Source of the DNA: a virus
DNA: 21,622 nucleotides
IMG/VR virus record: IMGVR_UViG_3300028654_000072
Location: 1 to 21,622 of that record
Direction: 5' to 3' (one strand)
Part shown: positions 15,820-21,622 of the stretch, piece by piece
Layout of the letters: every line of letters begins with the position of its first letter
Position numbering within the stretch: position 1 is the stretch's first letter
The notes under the pieces: model-generated
What the model saw: only the letters and a program-made list of their open reading frames with translations
Database searches by the model: none
What the model was told of the DNA's origin: nothing
Position numbers and translations under genes: made by a program

Positions 15820-16812
15820 TTACGAATTCGTGTGCTGCCATGTCCAGCCGACGTCAGTTGCCACAGGCGCAACGTCGATCTGCTCGGTCACGGTGTAGAC
15901 ATACGCACGCTTGCGATAGTCGTAGTAGCCCTCGACATAGGTCAGGCTGCCACGGTACGGCAAACGATACTGGAGACCAGCCGTCAGGACGCGAAGTCCG
16001 GGGGCTTCTTTGTGGAACAGGTACGCGTTGCCGGTACCGCTCGGGTTCCAGATCTGCGACATCGTGTTCGGGTTCTTCGTCTTCTTGTTCTCGTTCGATC
16101 CCACGTAGACGCTGGAACCAACGAGGACTTCGTCGAGCTGCAGGAGACGAGCAAGCAACTCAGCGGTCGTAACGGCCGTCTGCGTGTACTTGATCTTGTC
16201 AGACACGATCGGATTGAACTGCTGGGCCACGAACGTGTCATAGTCGATGACCAGAACGTTCGGACGCACACCAGTTGCGCGGAGGATTGCGGCCTTCGCG
16301 CTGAACACGTCCTTGATGAACGAGTTCGCGGAGGTGTCGAGCGCCCATCCACCGTTACCGGCTGACGGCACTGATCCACCATTGGTACCATCCTGCCACG
16401 TTGTGGTGTAGATGGTATCGGAGATGAGCTTCTCCTTGAACTGGAAAATCCGGCTCATCGCGTGCTGTTGCGCGTCGATGATCGAATTCGTGGGCAGCTG
16501 GCCAGGCATCGACTCGATGTCGACCATTTCCACAGGCACCGACTCACCAGCACTGATCTGCTTGGGATTCGCGGTTGTGGACTCGATGTCCCAATCAAAA
16601 ATCTTCGTTTCTCCGCCTTCTGAACGGTACAGTGTACCGGGTTCGATCCGAAACATGTTCGACTTGACATACTTCAGAATCTTCTGCGAGGGCGAGCTGA
16701 GAGGCATGATCGGCCATACGCTGTCACCAATCAGGTTCTCAGGCTTGTACTGAATCGTCAGGTTGGGATTGGCAACCTGTACGGTTATCTGACTTGAGGA
16801 TGGAAGAGCCAT
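15820..16812 (-). CDS. Major capsid protein (HK97-type fold inferred)
   Basis: The 330-residue protein lies directly after the scaffold and decoration genes and has a perfect AAGGAG Shine-Dalgarno seven bases upstream of the ATG. Features suit a capsid subunit: an N-terminal strand (QITVQVANPNLTIQYKP), a long loop region with KIFDWDIESTTANPKQI, a spine helix region (KEKLISDTIYTTTW), a central domain with RPNVLVIDYDTFVAQQFNP and LLQLDEVLVGSS, and a C-terminal YRLPYRGSLTYVEGYYDYRK region. Central-domain statements of the form P-N-V-L-V-I-x-x-x-T are common in Mu T-like capsids. Short length is offset by the separate decoration protein. Catalysis is not expected. Confidence 0.88.
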   Translation of the reverse strand: MALPSSSQITVQVANPNLTIQYKPENLIGDSVWPIMPLSSPSQKILKYVKSNMFRIEPGTLYRSEGGETKIFDWDIESTTANPKQISAGESVPVEMVDIESMPGQLPTNSIIDAQQHAMSRIFQFKEKLISDTIYTTTWQDGTNGGSVPSAGNGGWALDTSANSFIKDVFSAKAAILRATGVRPNVLVIDYDTFVAQQFNPIVSDKIKYTQTAVTTAELLARLLQLDEVLVGSSVYVGSNENKKTKNPNTMSQIWNPSGTGNAYLFHKEAPGLRVLTAGLQYRLPYRGSLTYVEGYYDYRKRAYVYTVTEQIDVAPVATDVGWTWQHTNS

Positions 16813-16830
16813 AAATTTCTCCTTTTGTTC

Positions 16831-16862
16831 TGATAGATAATTACCCTACCTTGAAACAGGGC
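16831..16862 (-). other. Inverted repeat between decoration and capsid genes
   Basis: TTGCCCT and AGGGTAA form a 7-bp stem with one G-T pair and a loop of about 18 bases. It lies between the decoration stop and the capsid Shine-Dalgarno. There is no T-run, so it is more likely a mild mRNA structure than a terminator. Confidence 0.3.
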
Positions 16863-16873
16863 AACCACCGTTG

Positions 16874-17296
16874 TTACGCTGTCGTCGAGTCCACGCCCGG
16901 GTTGTTGTCGATCAATCGCGCTGCCACGACATCATATGCCGCGGTGCTTGCCTGAAGAGTGATCGCTCTGGCGTATTTGAAGTTGGATGTGGCATCTGCG
17001 ACAGAGTACCCGAGTCCAACGATCGATCCATCCGTACCGGGAACGAGAACGGTCCCAACCGGATAGACGCCGGCAACGCAAATGCGCGTCACGCCTGCAA
17101 GGTCGACTGTTGCTGCATACTGCCCCTGCACACCAGCACTGGGCTGATTGGCAAGAACACCGAGAGCCTGCGAGGTCTTCGCGCAGGGCTGGATCTGGGA
17201 AGTGCTGTCCATCGAGACAAACGTGAATTGGTTGTTCGACAGATCGGCACCAGCCTGCCAGCTCATTGAGAGAGATGTCTGAGAAGTGTAAGCCAT
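16874..17296 (-). CDS. Capsid decoration/cement-like protein
   Basis: The 140-residue sequence has no charged catalytic cluster and is Ala/Ser/Val/Gly-rich and beta in character. It reads LSNNQFTFVSMD, then CAKTSQALGVLANQPSAGVQ, QYAATVDLAGVTRICVAG and YPVGTVLVPGTDGSIVGLG. The patterns 'ALGVLANxPxAG' and 'VxLAGVTxxxVAG' are typical of DUF2190-like capsid cement proteins. They sit on or between capsomers and stabilise the shell. Its position between the protease/scaffold and the capsid genes agrees. A strong AAGGAGA Shine-Dalgarno precedes the ATG, as expected for a protein needed in hundreds of copies. Mu itself places a different protein here. Confidence 0.75.
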   Translation of the reverse strand: MAYTSQTSLSMSWQAGADLSNNQFTFVSMDSTSQIQPCAKTSQALGVLANQPSAGVQGQYAATVDLAGVTRICVAGVYPVGTVLVPGTDGSIVGLGYSVADATSNFKYARAITLQASTAAYDVVAARLIDNNPGVDSTTA

Positions 17297-17338
17297 AAAT
17301 GTTCTCCTTTTATTGTCCTTGAAATTGCCCTTTATTCG

Positions 17339-17372
17339 AAAAATGGGCGGCCAGGCTTATGTTACGCCTGGC
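17339..17372 (-). terminator. Terminator-like hairpin after the protease/scaffold gene
   Basis: On the minus strand a perfect 7-bp GCCAGGC/GCCTGGC stem with a nine-base loop is followed six bases later by TTTTT. The T-run is a little far from the stem, so termination is probably partial. It would separate the protease/scaffold from the decoration and capsid genes, which then might need their own promoter. None was identified with confidence. Confidence 0.5.
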
Positions 17373-17386
17373 TCATTCCCATGAGG

Positions 17387-18211
17387 TTATCCATTCATCT
17401 TGGGTAGGTATTTCTCTGAGAAGTATGCCCTGAACCCTTCAGGATCCTTGTCCATGACCTCACGGTGCACCTTCTTGAGCATGTCACCGTAGCTGATCTT
17501 GGGCGTGAGACCGATCTTGTCCTGCTCGGTCATGCAATCGTTCATGCGCTTGTCGATATACGACTGCATCTCGAGCGAGGTCTTCGGGAACTCAGTGACC
17601 GCTTCCATGGCCGGCACGACAGGGAATTCCCCGAACTGCACAACCTTGGGCTGCGCCTTGAGCAACGCCTTCATTTTCTCCAACCCTGACTCTGCTGCTT
17701 CATTGAAGCTCTTGCCCAGAACCTTGGCCTCAACGGCGCGGGCCTGGTCAATCTGTGCCTGGGCATCAAGACCCATAAGCGTGATCTCGCGGTCGGCAGG
17801 CTTCAAGACGCCATCCTTGATGAGACTCTCGCAGAAGTCGGCATTGGTGATCTTGGACTTGGCAAGTGCGGCCTCGGCCATGGCAAGCTTTGCCTTGGTG
17901 GCTTCGAGCTCAGCCTTCAATTTGGCATTCTCAGTCTCTTCTTCATTGGCCGCGTCCTTGATCTCGGCGTTCTCGGCCTTGGCAGTCGACTGTTCGCCCG
18001 GGTCTTTCGTCTCTTTTTCTTTGATGTCGGCGTTGATGGACTCGCCCGTGGTGTTCACCTTGGCAGGTGTACCAGTCTCGAGAGCCACGACAGTCTGGGC
18101 CTCGTGGAAGTCCTTCTCAGAGAACTCTTTCTTGGCCTTTTCGACGTCGAAACCGAACTTCTTCAACAGGTTCTGAAGAAAAGTGAGTTCTTGCTCTTTC
18201 ATCTTATCCAT
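17387..18211 (-). CDS. Scaffold protein from an internal start (Mu Z-like, 274 aa)
   Basis: ATG at codon 371 of the protease gene is preceded by GGAGG with eight bases of spacing (CGGAGGATATCGAG), a better Shine-Dalgarno than expected by chance inside a coding region. The product begins M-D-K-M-K-E-Q-E-L-T-F-L. It carries the acidic/Lys-rich coiled-coil stretch ENAKLKAELEATKAKLAMAE and a C-terminal helical part ending near KYLPKMNG. In phage Mu and lambda the scaffold is produced by the same device: an in-frame start within the protease gene, so free scaffold outnumbers protease-scaffold fusion. It is inferred to nucleate capsid assembly and to be cut by the protease. Confidence 0.7.
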   Translation of the reverse strand: MDKMKEQELTFLQNLLKKFGFDVEKAKKEFSEKDFHEAQTVVALETGTPAKVNTTGESINADIKEKETKDPGEQSTAKAENAEIKDAANEEETENAKLKAELEATKAKLAMAEAALAKSKITNADFCESLIKDGVLKPADREITLMGLDAQAQIDQARAVEAKVLGKSFNEAAESGLEKMKALLKAQPKVVQFGEFPVVPAMEAVTEFPKTSLEMQSYIDKRMNDCMTEQDKIGLTPKISYGDMLKKVHREVMDKDPEGFRAYFSEKYLPKMNG

Positions 18212-19321
18212 CTCGATATCCTCCGAAAAAGTGTATATACGATAGTGATCTTGCTCATTAAATGACATGGGTTGCAGACCCTCAATGGCCGGCTGAGATC
18301 CACCCAAAAAGCCCAGGTGACGCATGCGGTTGTCGTCATACAGGCTGATGGACCGGGTCTTATAGGCGCCCTCTTTCAAGGCCGCGGCAAATGCCGGGTT
18401 GAGTTCAGACAGCTTCACACGCAGCTTCTCACCGAAACGCTTCACGCCCTGAACCCAACCATAGGCAGGCGATGAATCAGACGGATGTCCTATGCAAACA
18501 GGGATCGGTTTTGTGGCAAGCTGGCTGTTGGCCTTGGCAGCGATGTCATCGAGGTCTTTCTCTGTCCAGGTTGCTTCAGTACCTGATGCATCAACATGCG
18601 TACCTGCCTCAAATGCCTCGACATACAGGTTCTTACCTGATTCATCGAAGCCCAGGCAGTAGTCCTCATCATCGTTCTCGTCATCAAGCAGGCCATCGCC
18701 GTCGAGTTTGAATTCTTTTTTGCCTTTGGCGGCAGCGAACTCAGATGCTTCTTCGGGGAAGGCGGCCTTGAGACGGCTGTAGTAGTCTGGTATTTCGATG
18801 AGGTGGTCGAGGGCTATCTTAAGTGCGATCTTTTTGTCGTCGGTATGTTCGAGCTCGTGTTCGGAGCCCATTTTGAGTTCATCCATGTCGATGTCATGAT
18901 CAATGAGTGTGTCGAGCATGCCTGACTCATCCACGTCAATTTCGTGGGTTTCGTCGTCAACACCCTCGTTGTACTGCACTGTCATAGGCCGTAGAGCCGT
19001 CTGAACTGTAATCGCCGAGGCCGAATTCGCAGGGGACGCGGTGCTGACAGGTGCTGCAGTCCCACCATCGTCGTGATTCTTCGGCTCGCCGGTTGCCGGC
19101 GTCACACCTGTCTTGTATTTGTGCTCTTTCAACCACGACCTGGCCTCTTCTGTCGAAAATTTGCTGGCATCGAATCTAATGGATTGGACTTCTGTCTTGC
19201 CGTTGGGGGTAACACCCCAAATGACATCAATGCCATCGCCAAACTTGCCGTTCTCACGACGAAACTTCTTGTAACGTCCCGGCGGCTGCTGTCTGGCGGC
19301 TACCTGATTGGAAAATGGCAT
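17387..19321 (-). CDS. Prohead protease/scaffold fusion (Mu gpI-like, with extra N-terminal domains)
   Basis: At 644 residues it is much longer than Mu gpI. In order: residues 1-70 have a small domain (TEVQSIRFDASKFSTEEARS, then WLKEHKYK) like the opening of XkdF-type prohead proteins. Residues ~145-192 have SEHELEHTDDKKIALKIALD then HLIEIPDYYSRLKA, resembling DUF5661. Residues ~205-222 form an acidic DGDGLLDDENDDED stretch like a calcium-binding loop. Residues ~240-355 are the Mu I-like protease (ATWTEKDLDDIAAKANS, IPVCIGHPSDSSPAYGWVQG, then EGAYKTRSISLYDD and a GFLGGSQPAIEGL end). The rest is scaffold. The I-type protease acts inside the procapsid on scaffold and capsid precursors. The start at 19321 follows AGGGGAAT. 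Confidence 0.82.
   Translation of the reverse strand: MPFSNQVAARQQPPGRYKKFRRENGKFGDGIDVIWGVTPNGKTEVQSIRFDASKFSTEEARSWLKEHKYKTGVTPATGEPKNHDDGGTAAPVSTASPANSASAITVQTALRPMTVQYNEGVDDETHEIDVDESGMLDTLIDHDIDMDELKMGSEHELEHTDDKKIALKIALDHLIEIPDYYSRLKAAFPEEASEFAAAKGKKEFKLDGDGLLDDENDDEDYCLGFDESGKNLYVEAFEAGTHVDASGTEATWTEKDLDDIAAKANSQLATKPIPVCIGHPSDSSPAYGWVQGVKRFGEKLRVKLSELNPAFAAALKEGAYKTRSISLYDDNRMRHLGFLGGSQPAIEGLQPMSFNEQDHYRIYTFSEDIEMDKMKEQELTFLQNLLKKFGFDVEKAKKEFSEKDFHEAQTVVALETGTPAKVNTTGESINADIKEKETKDPGEQSTAKAENAEIKDAANEEETENAKLKAELEATKAKLAMAEAALAKSKITNADFCESLIKDGVLKPADREITLMGLDAQAQIDQARAVEAKVLGKSFNEAAESGLEKMKALLKAQPKVVQFGEFPVVPAMEAVTEFPKTSLEMQSYIDKRMNDCMTEQDKIGLTPKISYGDMLKKVHREVMDKDPEGFRAYFSEKYLPKMNG
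18212..18225 (-). promoter_or_regulatory. Internal ribosome-binding site for the scaffold start
   Basis: The coding strand reads CGGAGG followed by ATATCGAG and the in-frame ATG at 18211-18209. The five-base GGAGG with eight-base spacing would work as an independent ribosome site inside the protease gene. Confidence 0.7.
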
Positions 19322-19458
19322 AGAATATTCCCCTGCGGCTGATACAGCTTATCCGATAATACAGATTAGCTCGATTTCAGCTAATCTGTAAGTGAGCCTT
19401 AATTATCTACCAGAACATTCACGGTTTTGAGTCGTTTTGAAGACAAAATGAAAGCTTT
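19322..19458. promoter_or_regulatory. Divergent control region between structural and terminase units
   Basis: This 137-bp gap separates two divergent transcription units and holds no gene. It is AT-rich compared with its neighbours. On the minus strand a TATTAT box (19360-19355) sits beside the inverted repeat; TTAGCT lies 17 bases upstream but matches a -35 poorly. No clear sigma-70 pair was seen for the plus strand. Promoters for both units are expected here, but neither is certain. Confidence 0.5.
19361..19389. repeat. Perfect 11-bp inverted repeat (operator-like)
   Basis: ACAGATTAGCT and AGCTAATCTGT flank a seven-base spacer (CGATTTC). Both arms match perfectly, 11 of 11. Neither strand has a T-run after it, so it is not a standard terminator. 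It lies in the divergent promoter region and abuts the minus-strand TATTAT box, the typical place of an operator. The regulator is not in the window. Confidence 0.65.
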
Positions 19459-19860
19459 TTGACAGAAATCGAGCGGTTTATGGGCAAAAAACATCTAAAA
19501 GCGAAATTCTTGGAAGGTTTCAAAAATTCACGTGGGGCCATCAGTTCGACGTGTATTGCCATGGGAATGGATCGCACGACCTACTACATATGGCTAAAAA
19601 ATGACGCGGACTTCGCCGCGGCCGTAGACGCGCTGAAGCAGAGTTTCGTCGAATTCGTTGAACAGAAGGTCTGGCAAAAGATCGAATCTGGCTCAGATTA
19701 CTGGGTCAAAGAATGGCTGCGCACACACTCCCCGGACTGGGTTCCCAAAGAACAGAACGAACTGTCAGGCAAGGTCGAGCTCGTCCTGAATCGCCATATC
19801 ATGGGTGATCAGACCCCGACCACGCCCTTGGAAACAAAACCAGAAGCTAAGGCCGCGTAA
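19459..19860 (+). CDS. Probable terminase small subunit / DNA-binding protein
   Basis: The frame can start at TTG 19459 (133 aa) or ATG 19480 (126 aa, MGKKHLKAKF). The ATG gives a more usual start; neither has a strong Shine-Dalgarno (GAAAG lies before the TTG). It contains a helix-turn-helix-like segment (SRGAISSTCIAMGMDRTTYY, then IWLKNDADFAAAV) followed by a helical oligomerisation region (VEFVEQKVWQKIESGS) and WVKEWLRTHSPDWVPK. It ends in a flexible Thr/Pro/Lys tail. Position directly before terL (TAAATG junction) and the HTH suggest the DNA-recognition subunit of the packaging motor. A transcriptional regulator is the alternative. Confidence 0.72.
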   Translation: MTEIERFMGKKHLKAKFLEGFKNSRGAISSTCIAMGMDRTTYYIWLKNDADFAAAVDALKQSFVEFVEQKVWQKIESGSDYWVKEWLRTHSPDWVPKEQNELSGKVELVLNRHIMGDQTPTTPLETKPEAKAA

Positions 19861-21622
19861 ATGGACGAGTTAGCCACAGTTGACGGTAAACCGTTGGATC
19901 TCGTCTGCAATGCCATGCAGGACAAGATCTTCTGGGGCTCGACGGCCAAATACATTACCGCGTCCTGTGGTCGGCGTGCTGGGAAAACTCAAGGCGCTGC
20001 CCAATTCTTGATTGATACCCTCTTCTCGGTACACGATAAAAAGGTCATGTGGATTGATGTTCAATATCGATCCGTTGTTGGCTACGTTGAGACCTATTTC
20101 TTGCCAATAATGAATAAAATCAGCAAGAAACTGTGGTCTTGGAAGCCTTCCAGGCGTGAATTACGCATCTTGGACAACGTAATTGAGTTCAGATCGTCTG
20201 ATAGACCTGACATGCTCGTAGGTCTGGGCTACTGGATGGTTGTCCTCAATGAGGCTGGTATAAGCCTCTTCAAGCAGCCGAATCTTTGGTTTCAATATGT
20301 GGCGCCTATGCTACTTGACCATGAGGACTCCAGGGCGTTCTTGATCGGTACGCCACGTGGCATGCTGGCAAGGGACGGGAAAGAGTCAATATTCTACAGT
20401 TTCTTTAAAAAAGGGCAGGTGGGGGGCTCTGAGTACGATCCTCACTATGCTTCGTTCAAATTCAGTACCTACGACAACAAAAAGCCGAATGGCTTTCTCG
20501 TTGAGGACGATATTCGCAAGCTCGAAGAAGAGACGCCGGCACGTATTCGGCTGCAAGAATTGCATGGTGAGTTCGTTTCTGGCTCAGATTCATCGATATT
20601 TCTGCCTGAATGGTGGCAGTACTGTGAAGATGTGCCTGGCCCTGAGTTCTGGGAACGAACGTTCATTTCGATCGATTCAGCATTCTCTGAGAAGACTTCA
20701 GCAGATGAAAGTGCTGCCACGGTATGGATCAAGGCCTGGGACGGCAGGTTCTTTTGCATTGATTGCTGGCATGATCGTGTGACCTATCCCGACCTGCTTG
20801 AGGCGACGAAGAAGTTGATCCTACGATACCAGCCCCACACGGTTTTGATTGAAAATAAGGCCTCTGGACAATCTTTGATTCAATCACTGCGGCGTGACCT
20901 GCCTGACCTTCATATCGCCAAGTTCCCTGGGGAAGGCGTGAAAATGATGGACAAGGTCAATCGTGCGGCCGCCATTTCATCTCATATCGAGATGGGCAAG
21001 GTGTTTTTGAAGCGAGCGCCTTGGAATGCTGATCTCGTCAACCAATGTACGTTGTTCCCGGACGGTGACCATGACGATATATGCTTTGTGAGCGGCACAA
21101 TGATTGCCACGCCCTTTGGAGATCGACCGATAGAGACTCTCAGGATGGGGGACATGGTGATCACCCCACTTGGGCTGCGAATGATTACCAACTTGTGCGT
21201 TAACGATGCCGACAAAGTAATCACCAAACTTGGACTGACCTGTACCCCTAACCACCCCGTTTTTTCTCATGATGGGTTTGAGAGAATAGATACCATTTCT
21301 CAGCCTATCTTAAGTATATTAACGGCATGGAAAACTATACAGTGGTCTCTGTTGACAGCATTGAGTTCGAGGGCAGGCTTTACCGCAGGCTTGGTGGGAA
21401 AAGAGCTTATTACTACCATAGCACGTACCATCCCGCATCAGAGTCTGGGCGAGGCAAGTCTCACCGAACTATGGAAGCTCTTCATAAGGTCATCTGGAAG
21501 AGATACCACCCTGGTGAAGAGATACCTTCAGGCTGGCATGTTCATCATGTCGACAATAACCAAGACAATAATGAGCCTGACAATCTACGCCTGCTACCGT
21601 CTAAGCAGCATCACGGCCTCAG
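19861..21622 (+). CDS. terL: Terminase large subunit interrupted by an intein (3' end missing)
   Basis: The ATG follows the upstream stop directly, with AAGG eight bases before it. The frame stays open to the right edge (587 codons). Extein residues 1-407 hold the ATPase: GRRAGKT Walker A (37-43, Lys 42), a MVVLNEAG Walker B-type strand with Asn 130-Glu 131, and a GTPRG motif III. They also hold the RNase H-like nuclease: D272 in SIDSAF, E331 in LIENKASG, and the HDD at 404-406. Terminase cuts and pumps DNA into the prohead through the portal. Right after HDDI, an intein starts at Cys 408. The C-terminal extein lies beyond the window. The Asn in place of the usual Walker B Asp is notable. No portal gene is in the window; one would be expected downstream. 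Confidence 0.9.
   Translation, partial: MDELATVDGKPLDLVCNAMQDKIFWGSTAKYITASCGRRAGKTQGAAQFLIDTLFSVHDKKVMWIDVQYRSVVGYVETYFLPIMNKISKKLWSWKPSRRELRILDNVIEFRSSDRPDMLVGLGYWMVVLNEAGISLFKQPNLWFQYVAPMLLDHEDSRAFLIGTPRGMLARDGKESIFYSFFKKGQVGGSEYDPHYASFKFSTYDNKKPNGFLVEDDIRKLEEETPARIRLQELHGEFVSGSDSSIFLPEWWQYCEDVPGPEFWERTFISIDSAFSEKTSADESAATVWIKAWDGRFFCIDCWHDRVTYPDLLEATKKLILRYQPHTVLIENKASGQSLIQSLRRDLPDLHIAKFPGEGVKMMDKVNRAAAISSHIEMGKVFLKRAPWNADLVNQCTLFPDGDHDDICFVSGTMIATPFGDRPIETLRMGDMVITPLGLRMITNLCVNDADKVITKLGLTCTPNHPVFSHDGFERIDTISQPILSILTAWKTIQWSLLTALSSRAGFTAGLVGKELITTIARTIPHQSLGEASLTELWKLFIRSSGRDTTLVKRYLQAGMFIMSTITKTIMSLTIYACYRLSSITAS
21082..21622 (+). mobile_element. Intein in terL (Hint domain, C-terminal splicing part missing)
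   Basis: The insert begins C-F-V-S-G-T-M-I-A-T, then PFGDRPIETLRMGDMVITP: intein block A with the nucleophilic Cys 1. Block B is LTCTPNHPVFSHDGFERI with the T-x-x-H motif. It is expected to excise itself and join the exteins at the conserved HDDI site of TerL. Blocks F and G (HN then the +1 residue) are not seen because the window ends. In the intein frame the part after ~21282 does not resemble a known domain and overlaps an HNH ORF in the -1 frame. Without the C-terminal blocks it cannot be said whether it splices. Confidence 0.85.
21327..21622 (+). CDS. HNH homing endonuclease ORF nested in the intein in another frame (3' end missing)
   Basis: ATG 21327 opens a frame shifted -1 relative to terL; the frame is open from 21282 (a TGA at 21279 bounds it) to the edge. 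Residues 1-98 show an N-terminal segment VDSIEFEGRLYRRLGGKRAY, then a MEALHKVIWKRYH helix, GEEIPSGWHVHHVDNN (HVHHVDNN at 71-78) and DNLRLLPSKQHHG. This is the classical phage HNH pattern 'R-x-V-W ... G-x-x-V-H-H-x-D-x-N ... N-N ... N-L ... H'. No clear Shine-Dalgarno precedes the ATG. No slippery site was seen in 21282-21327, so a frameshift from the intein is not supported. It would be the mobility enzyme of the intein. Confidence 0.85.
   Translation, partial: MENYTVVSVDSIEFEGRLYRRLGGKRAYYYHSTYHPASESGRGKSHRTMEALHKVIWKRYHPGEEIPSGWHVHHVDNNQDNNEPDNLRLLPSKQHHGL

Noticed and set aside
16630-16660. GGGTTCGATCC, which looks like a tRNA T-arm
   Set aside because: It lies within the capsid coding sequence; no acceptor stem, D-arm or anticodon arm fits around it.
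17499-18176. Plus-strand 225-codon open frame
   Set aside because: It is antisense to the scaffold region, Ser/Leu/Ala-rich from reversed coiled-coil codons, without a ribosome site.
20977-21270. Minus-strand open frame over the terL/intein junction
   Set aside because: Shadow of the terL frame; no ribosome site, no recognisable product, opposite to a strongly conserved coding region.
21259-21327. -1 frameshift from intein into HNH at the GTTTTTT run
   Set aside because: The -1 frame has a TGA at 21279-21281 after that run, and no slippery heptamer is present from 21282 to 21327, so a regular frameshift cannot give the HNH protein. An independent start or a sequence error remain.

Overview
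The window is part of a contractile-tailed (myovirus-type) bacteriophage or prophage genome. No host gene, tRNA, rRNA, CRISPR array or transposase is visible. All family calls come from reading the translated sequence; no database search was run. The gene order from prohead protease to baseplate follows the head and tail cluster of phage Mu, but the terminase genes lie divergently on the other strand, which is not the Mu layout.

Minus strand, read from right to left. 19321-17387 encodes a prohead protease/scaffold fusion, with a strong internal start for a separate scaffold. It is followed by a decoration-like protein (17296-16874), the major capsid protein (16812-15820), a terminator-like hairpin, and Mu gp36-like and gp37-like connector/completion proteins. 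Next come a 43-residue ORF in the gp38 position and a free-standing HNH endonuclease that interrupts the structural genes. The tail genes follow: sheath, tube, a tail assembly chaperone with a programmed -1 frameshift, a short tape measure, a DNA circularization N-type protein with a LysM-like end, gp44-like hub, gp45-like spike, gp46-like and gp47-like (Baseplate_J) baseplate proteins. The last genes are a fibre-like protein, a 63-residue protein, and a very large collagen-like fibre that runs off the left edge after at least 1,444 codons.

Plus strand, on the right. A probable small terminase (19459/19480-19860) is followed directly by terL (19861 onward). terL is interrupted exactly after its nuclease HDDI motif by an intein beginning at Cys 408. 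Inside the intein coding region, in the -1 frame relative to terL, lies an HNH homing-endonuclease ORF (21327 to the edge). The terL/intein frame stays open across it, so two frames are open over the same DNA while the third is closed. This is the most unusual structure in the window.

The divergent region between the two units (19322-19458) carries a perfect 11-bp inverted repeat beside a TATTAT box and may control one or both transcription units. The other main points are the -1 frameshift at a T-TTA-AAA-AAA-AAT run, the internal scaffold start, three DNRLRE-type modules spaced by collagen-like stalks in the fibre, and a possible pseudoknot upstream of the free-standing HNH gene.
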